Position numbers and translations under genes: made by a program
Notes under the pieces: model-generated
The model's database searches: none
What the model was told of the DNA's origin: nothing
The model's input: the letters and a program-made list of their open reading frames with translations, nothing else
Part shown: positions 58,106 to 64,000 of the stretch, in pieces
How the letters are laid out: every line of letters begins with the position of its first letter
How positions within the stretch are numbered: position 1 is the stretch's first letter
Assembly: GCA_947000775.1 (NCBI GenBank)
Contig: CAMQGK010000637.1
Location: forward strand, 12,193,501 to 12,257,500
Reading direction: 5' to 3'
DNA: 64,000 nucleotides
Origin: Pterois miles
Taxonomy: Eukaryota > Chordata > Actinopteri > Perciformes > Scorpaenidae

Positions 58106-59214
58106 TCTATGAGCAGATTACAGTAAACACAACATGTTTCAGTCTTGCACACAAGGCAACTTCCACCTTCTATTAAATATAATTGAAAACTGCAGATTTA
58201 GATGGTTCACAATGAAAAAGATTACGAGACTCCTTCATTCTGAAATCCATCCATTTGCTAAATCAGAGTAAAGGTCCTTCCTCAGTATAGGCCAAGTGTA
58301 ATGTTACATCAGGTGCTGATGTAATGCAGCCAGCTGGTGTGTTTTAGGATTTATTTACCTATGTAGGTCAGACATGAGGAGGCAAGTGATGAAACTGACT
58401 GCACTGGAGCTATGTGTTTGTAATAATGTTGGAAAATAGTACTCTTAGTTAATGCATACTCTTAGTACTCTTAGTTAAGATAGTATGAAAATCATACCTG
58501 TTGATGCAACTCAACTGAATACTCTATTCTCTTTTGTAGCATGTGATATTTAAGCCTCGCTTATACAAAGCTCCTCAAAATTCTCCATTTTCTCTGCGCA
58601 GTTACAAAATGTTGGAAACGCCCGCGAAGGGCTGTGTCTGATGGTGTGACGTCACTTTGGCTGTGCAGACACTCACGACCGTCATGGATGCCTCCACAAA
58701 AACTGTTTATGTTTTTGAATTTACTGATGTAACAACGTTTTTATGCTGGTTTTTCGGCTTTCTTGAAAAAGCTTTCATTGATACGTTTATGTAGTTAAAT
58801 AAAGGAAAATTTAACAAATGCACACATTTGTTACTTTCCATGACGACACTTCATGTTAAGGTGAAAGGTTAGCAGGGTTTGAATGTTTCCAGTCTTAACA
58901 GTACTTCTGTTACTTTTAATGTCTACAACCAAGTGCAAATCTATGAATGCCTTCCGGGAGAGACTGTAGAAAAAGTATGCTCCATTATCCATATTTATCC
59001 ATATCCATATTTAAACAAATATCACATCCCTCCCCTCCATGACGGAGGGAGTTTGGTCGTTCAGAACAACCACCGTAAAAAACTTCAATTAAAAGCCGAG
59101 CCCCAGTTAGATGCTGAGTCCCATTTACTTGCCGGGCGTGGATACATGTTTGCACAAATAAACACTGGGTCAATTATGTAGCATTTGTCAATATGGACAT
59201 ATGCAGCCCTCATA
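58106..59214. other. Unassigned stretch with a small tandem repeat and CRE-type motif
   Basis: TACTCTTAGTTAA units repeat imperfectly at 58440-58479. A TGACGTCA palindrome lies at 58647-58654 in a locally GC-richer patch (CGCCCGCGAAGGGCTG). No gene is supported; a 100-codon frame at 58879-59181 has no domain. Confidence 0.35.
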
Positions 59215-59432
59215 TACGGCAGCTGGACGGCAGGCACCAGCTTGGCTCCGATTGGTTGTTTTCCTCCAGTCTGTGAAATCTTGCAGATGCCATGAGGAGC
59301 ACCAGAGGACACGGGAACATGATTTATTTCAGATTACCTGTTTCATGCACTACTGTCAGGATATAGCAACCTTTATAAAAATAACTTTTTTTAATTATAT
59401 TTGCTCCAATCTCACCTACTGCAGCTTTAATT
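59215..59432 (+). repeat. Dispersed repeat (GTCTGTGAAATCTTG family), 3' fragment
   Basis: GATTGGTTGTTTTCCTCCAG, GTCTGTGAAATCTTGCAGAT, GATTACCTGTTTCATGCACT and CTCACCTACTGCAGCTTTAA match the 3' part of 8222-8815. It has about 50 bp (CAGGATATAGCAACCTTTAT region) that is missing from the 8.2-kb copy. Confidence 0.75.
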
Positions 59433-60599
59433 AAAACAGACTAATTTCCTGAACCAGTGTTTCACTCGTTGGTACCACTGTTTTCTGGCCTTACAATGCA
59501 GATTGCTTACATTCATTCAACATACAAGATGTACGTGCATCTTATGGCATTTAATCTTTTTACTCCTAGTACATGGGAGAGGGAAGGAGGAATAAGAGAT
59601 GCTGAATCCCTTTCTTTCCACACAGTCTGTGGGGATCCTATTCTACAATAATGGTGTAGGGCTTGTGACATTCACTGCTGATAGAGGACATCATTTCACA
59701 GGAGACCTCACAGAGCAGCTCGACCACGAAGAATGTGGCCAAATGGAACTGGGCTGAATTGTCAACATTCCCCTGTTGACCAGCCAGCTAAGCAAGTTCT
59801 ACAGTGCAGGCAGATTTTTACATTCAGGACGCGACCGACACCACACACACACCTCCCCAAAAAAAGCCACTAAAACCAAACCAAAGTGAGTACACAGAGC
59901 CTCCTGAGTGCCTCGTCTGAGAGGGAGAGGACAAAGGTGAGGACTGGCTGTAATAAAGCCGTATGCCCGCTGTTAAGAAATGAAATGTAAAGCCATCACC
60001 GTGATCCATCTTCATTAAACAATTTCCCCTCTCCCTTGCTTGCGAGGGTATCAGTTTCAAGGGGTCAGGTGCTATTTCTCCTCCTCTTGGGTGTCGGCAT
60101 GTGTTTAAATATACTGTAGAGTGCAGCACCAGTGCTGTGCAGCGAAGCAGAGGAATGGGAGGCCATTGGTCCCGTGCCGATTGGCTGCCATTCAAGGTTA
60201 CTCTTGGAGGGTTTCCCATCACCCCCCTCTAAGTGATACATTGCAATCTGACAAATGCAAACTGTGACATTTAGGAAAGCACTGGGAGAATAACTACCGT
60301 TGTGTTGTTAATATGGGCTCCTCACTGCCAAACTAGATTGTTGGGCAGGCAGCTTTACAAGCCTGATGTCCATTATACAGCCGGATCATTTCATAATTAC
60401 ACTGCACGCACTTTTCTCTTTTTTTCAGCCCACAGTCCTCAAATGTTTTAATACTTTCATGATATAGGAGTTAACCGACAGAAGAACTGTAAGCCAGTGC
60501 GCTACATGTAACCCTGTCTTCTACAAAATTAAGTTCACATACAACTAAACTGCATTCTCAGTTGTGTTTCGAGGGAAACATATTTGAAAAAGTTTTAAA
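59433..60599. other. Quiet stretch, no gene seen
   Basis: 59880-60380 is complex and non-repetitive. The 132-codon minus-strand frame at 59824-60222 has no domain and is judged chance. Confidence 0.3.
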
Positions 60600-60760
60600 C
60601 ATGTTAATGATGAAATTGAAACAAAACATAAAAAATGCAACAAAAACTGTTTGGTTGGGTTTAGTAAAAAACAATGATGAAGATAGGTGAATGCAGGGAC
60701 ACAAATACCGGTCTCCTGGGTGAAAGTCTGGTGTCAACTTCCTCCCTGCGTGGACTTCCA
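60600..60760 (+). repeat. GGTTTAGG-family dispersed repeat, short copy
   Basis: GTTTGGTTGGGTTTAGTAAA, GGGACACAAATACCGG, GGTCTCCTGGGTGAAAGTCT. The same closing block is found at 16318 and 17680 (CCTGGTCTCCTGGGTGAAAA). Confidence 0.65.
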
Positions 60761-61009
60761 TGGACTATCATTACAAACAGATTTGTGGTACGTCAAAAAC
60801 AAACACAATACGGTAACCAAATACAGTTTCCTCAAAGTTTCTCTGTAAGGCAACAGATTTTTTAGGAGACAGGACTGCTGTACAGTATGTGTATTACAAC
60901 GCATTGTCATACAACATTTCGTGCATTTCCCTACAAATGTCCAGCGTCAATTTCTGTTCAAGGCTTTCCAAAATAAATCCAATATCAAAATCCAATAAAT
61001 TCCATCTTC

Positions 61010-61385
61010 ACAGAAAACAACTTGGTTAGGTTTAGGAAAAGATCATGGTTAAGTTACACCACACTGAAAGTGACATAACTTAAGTTCTGTGACAAAAACA
61101 ACTTAATTTGGTTTAGGAAAAGATTGTTTTTTGGGTAAAAATAACACCAGAAGAGGCATAACTTAAGTACAGAAGTTATGTGATAAAGAAACCCATGATG
61201 ACGTCTGGATTCAGACGAGACACAAACAGGTTTCCAGGCCGAAATTCTGGTGTTTTTTGACCCACCCATCCACCCGACCTCCTCCCAACGCTGCGTTGTT
61301 ACTCTTTATACTTCCTGATTCACAAATTACACTGCATTAGTTTACATATAGTTACGAGCGGTGTACAAAAACAGTCTGGTGTATT
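61010..61385 (+). repeat. GGTTTAGG-family dispersed repeat with internal duplication
   Basis: GGTTAGGTTTAGGAAAAGAT at 61024 and TTTGGTTTAGGAAAAGATTG at 61107 are two rounds of the same sub-unit, each followed by CATAACTTAAGT. It continues CGAGACACAAACAGGTTTCC, CCACCCATCCACCCGACC, CTGCGTTGTTACTCTTTATA and CATATAGTTACGAGCGGTGT, the end block of this family. Confidence 0.7.
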
Positions 61386-63251
61386 GGCAACAGTAAAAGA
61401 GACCAAAATTAAGATGTTACACTTTGCAGATATTGAGTAATTCCACATCAAAAACTATCTTTAACATCCTGAATGCAACAGATTATTTATTTTGGATGCA
61501 AAGTTCACGCTCTGCTTATAATTCAGGGAGCGAGTGGCGAGTGTGAAAACTAGATTAATTAGAAACATCTAAGCAGAGCATAAAGATGAAAGTACTTTTT
61601 TATAGGTAAACAAAAGTGTGTGCGCAAAGATCAGATGTTGTTTTGACAACGTAATTACATGATTTATGCCCTTTTTTTTCTAATCTAAGCCAGCGATGGC
61701 CTCTCTATTTCTGCTGATTCATAGGGAGAATACACCAGGACAGATCAGATGAATTGCCTTTTTCTCCGAGTTGTGTTTGTCTAAATAAGAACTCTGTGAT
61801 CAATCTTCAGTCTTTCAGTTAAGTTTATTGTCTTGACTGGCTCCTCGTTGTCTGAGTAATAGCTAGGCATTTTCGAATAGCTGATTACCTCATTGCATCG
61901 GGGCAAATCTGTTATAATTTGAGAGAGCAGGTACACCACAATCGCAGTGCCTCGCGCAGCCAAAATAAACACACAAGATAGGACGTGTAAATCCTTTGGA
62001 ATTTCAATATAATTCTGCATGCAGAGATTTGTCAAAACATAAAAAAAAACATGGCAGCAAAATCATATTGTATTATGCTGACGAAATTACAGAAAACAGG
62101 AGGGAACTCGTGCCACATGCACCGAGCAGTTCCCCATGTATGGTTGCAAGGCATACATTAATTATACCGCTCACAGGAATTGCTCCACTGCCAATGTCGC
62201 CGAATTACCGCCTTTCGCTACAGATCGGCTTCTTCTTCTTTAATGTGCCATTTAATGCAGTTTCTCCTAATCCAGTTCATAGATAGAGGTGAATGGAAAT
62301 GCTACTCTGTGTGTTTTATGCAAATTGCGAGACGAGGTGATTAATTTATAATGGCTTTCAGTGCAATTGAAGGCAGCGGGAACTGATCAAGGGCAAGGAC
62401 ATTATAGAATGGTACAGGCTGCATAGGGGTGGCTCTGCTTGTTCTGCACTGTACCACAGCATGACAGTATCTCATTACATCGAGACAAAACACCTCCCCC
62501 ATTGATAATGAGCATTTTTCATGAGGAGGGACCGTTTTTGTCTCTTGCTGAATTTTCCTGCACTGAGCTGCAAATCATTCTTCATCTAGCTAAATCACGT
62601 ATTGATCCAGCACTATATCTCATATCCATGCACAATAATGCGTTGTGTACTATGCATGCAATGTGCCGAAGCTTTTCTTTGCCGTGGCTGCAACATATGA
62701 CCTGCAATGCATCACCATCCACAATTTAATAACAATATTCTTTACGCTGGCTAACTGAAATGTGTTTCATACGGACATTGGCAAGCTCCTTGAAAGTAAA
62801 CCAAACACTCATGCACATAAACCAACTCTGTTTCCTCTCAGTCTCTTCTGCAGCCACCATTGTTAATGGAACAGCATAGACTGCTGGATATAATTTCATT
62901 GCCTGGGGAAACAAGACTGCAAAACTCTGTTTATATGTTTGGTGTCGTTCATTACTGATTGAAAACCGCTGAGCAGGCCTGGACAGATTGAGTAGAGTCG
63001 GTTGAGATTTTTGCTTTTGTCTGATGTTGTACATAACATGCGGGCATAATTTAAATATACAGAATCTGACGCAGCGCCAAGCAGCTGCGATGTTCTTTCT
63101 CTCAGTTGATCAAAACATACAGTGTGTTAGTATTTAAAACCCTCTGGAGTGCCTCTATTGATCAGTGAATACATGTTGTATTTATAGTAACAGAACTTTA
63201 TTTATACATCATGTAGAGGCAAGTATCAGAGAAAAAAACAGTTAAAAGTAG
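61386..63251. other. Quiet stretch, strongest regulatory candidate
   Basis: 61990-62740 is complex, has no recognised repeat and carries an octamer ATGCAAAT (62318-62325) beside a homeodomain-type GTGATTAATTTATAATGG (62337-62354). Open frames on both strands are below 105 codons and lack domains. This is the look of a conserved enhancer, but conservation was not measured. Confidence 0.3.
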
Positions 63252-63600
63252 AGCTGGGCGATATGGCCGAAAGTTTATATAGATAATTTCATATCTCGAT
63301 AATGACATATGTCACAATATAGCATGTTTTCTGATAATTCAGTATGAAATAATCTCATGGTAAAGCCTATTGTTGTATAATGTGTGAATGAAATACTTGA
63401 CAAATGAGTATTTTCTCATTTAATTAAGAACTTTAGTGCAAAATGATTTTCTGAGAAATTTGTTGTTTGTTATTATCAATTTAGACAACATAGGTGGGCA
63501 CTGTGGTATCACAATATGATTTAAACACAATACGATTCCATTGACACACAATAAATTAGCATACTGAATTATCCCCCAGCATTAGTTGACATCTGAACTC
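63252..63600 (+). mobile_element. hAT-like element, left region (AGAGCTGGGCGATATGGC)
   Basis: AGAGCTGGGCGATATGGCCG then ATATCTCGATAATGACATAT, a start I recognise from a common fish element family (GGGCTGGGCGATATGG). A second pattern, GGTATCACAATATGATTTAA and CACAATACGATTCC near 63500, is of the same ATCGATA-rich type. No inverted right end was located, so the right boundary is arbitrary. Confidence 0.5.
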
Positions 63601-63889
63601 AACAGATTATCACAAGAAAAAAAAATGAAATGAGTATTTTCTGTGACTTACAGGCATACATTGACTTTAAAGGAAAAGTTGGGATGAAATCACTGTATTA
63701 TAGTTTTATTTCTCACATTTTTCTGCTGTATGTTTGCATAAACAGTTAAGCAGCAGTTTTAACAACCTAGAACTGTTCTATAATAATATTTTGAGTGATT
63801 ATTTTATAGGCACCTGTGTAATTTCATGTATTATGGGTTCTTGGCAAATTAATACATTATATTGATAAACTGATAAATCAGACTTATAG

Positions 63890-64000
63890 AGGAGTTTATG
63901 CTAAAGAAAAGGATACTGAATCTCATGGGAAGGCGTATAAATAGCACATTACAAGGACCTTCAGTCTGTCAGGAAAACATATTTTAGCCTTTTGTGGGTC
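63890..64000 (+). repeat. GGTTTAGG-family repeat, fragment at right edge
   Basis: CTCATGGGAAGGCGTATAAA, TAGCACATTACAAGGACC and ATATTTTAGCCTTTTGTG are the forward form of the block reversed at 1-175 and 58000-58105. It continues past the window edge. Confidence 0.65.

Noticed and set aside
59824..60222. 132-codon minus-strand frame with hydrophobic C-terminus
   Set aside because: No domain; the hydrophobic end comes from a CCAAAAA/ACACAC stretch read in reverse.

Overview
The window looks like 64 kb of intergenic or deep intronic DNA from a ray-finned fish, most likely a percomorph (perch-like) teleost. The evidence is the AT-rich, CpG-poor composition, long CA, TA and mononucleotide microsatellites, absence of bacterial-style gene packing, and many short transposon fossils of kinds common in spiny-rayed fish (hAT-like miniature elements, tRNA-derived SINEs, L2-like LINE tails ending in GGAT repeats, a GGTTTAGG-containing dispersed family). 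No database search was possible, so family names rest on motif memory and on copies recurring inside the window.

No protein-coding gene can be supported. The longest open frame is about 160 codons. Open frames are short, overlap on both strands, and many run through repeats or microsatellites. Two short exon-like candidates (39173-39417 and 46817-46970) are listed at low confidence. One real coding fossil is seen: an 18-codon acidic tail plus stop at 36388-36444, inside a palindromic mobile-element remnant.

Layout. 0-10 kb: GGTTTAGG-family fragment at the left edge, a tRNA-derived SINE (645-921), two copies of a TTTAAAGGTGCAGTGTG terminal-repeat element (1784, 4782), then a hAT fragment and two interleaved repeats (7905-9090). 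10-18 kb: a segmental duplication (10285-11392 copied to 16455-17551, about 97 percent alike by eye). The second copy is sandwiched between two direct copies of a 263-bp repeat. Between the copies lie a hAT element with an 8-bp target duplication and a second element nested in it (11710-12739), and a (CA)37 tract. 18-30 kb: scattered repeats, two further copies of the 10.3-kb repeat superfamily (22068 forward, 26528 reverse), the reverse one split by an L2-like tail. 30-32.3 kb: a 1.83-kb foldback structure with arms of about 470 bp and TTAA at both ends. 33-41 kb: a 406-bp hAT-like element, the palindromic element with the coding fossil, a hAT-like end, and a long quiet stretch. 41-51 kb: a degenerate SINE, a SINE nested in another repeat, poly-C, a (TA)42 tract and a diverged repeat cluster. 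54.8-56 kb: TA-rich low-complexity DNA split by a 636-bp element. 57.7-61.4 kb and the right edge: a cluster of GGTTTAGG-family copies. 63.25 kb: a hAT-like end.

The quiet stretches between repeats (notably 12.9-15.1, 24.7-26.4, 44.8-48, 52-54.7, 56.4-57.6 and 62-62.7 kb) are repeat-poor and could hold conserved enhancers of a developmental gene whose exons lie outside. That is inference only. The most interesting sequence-level signals are the repeat-borne CTCF-like motifs, the A-B-A duplication and the foldback element.
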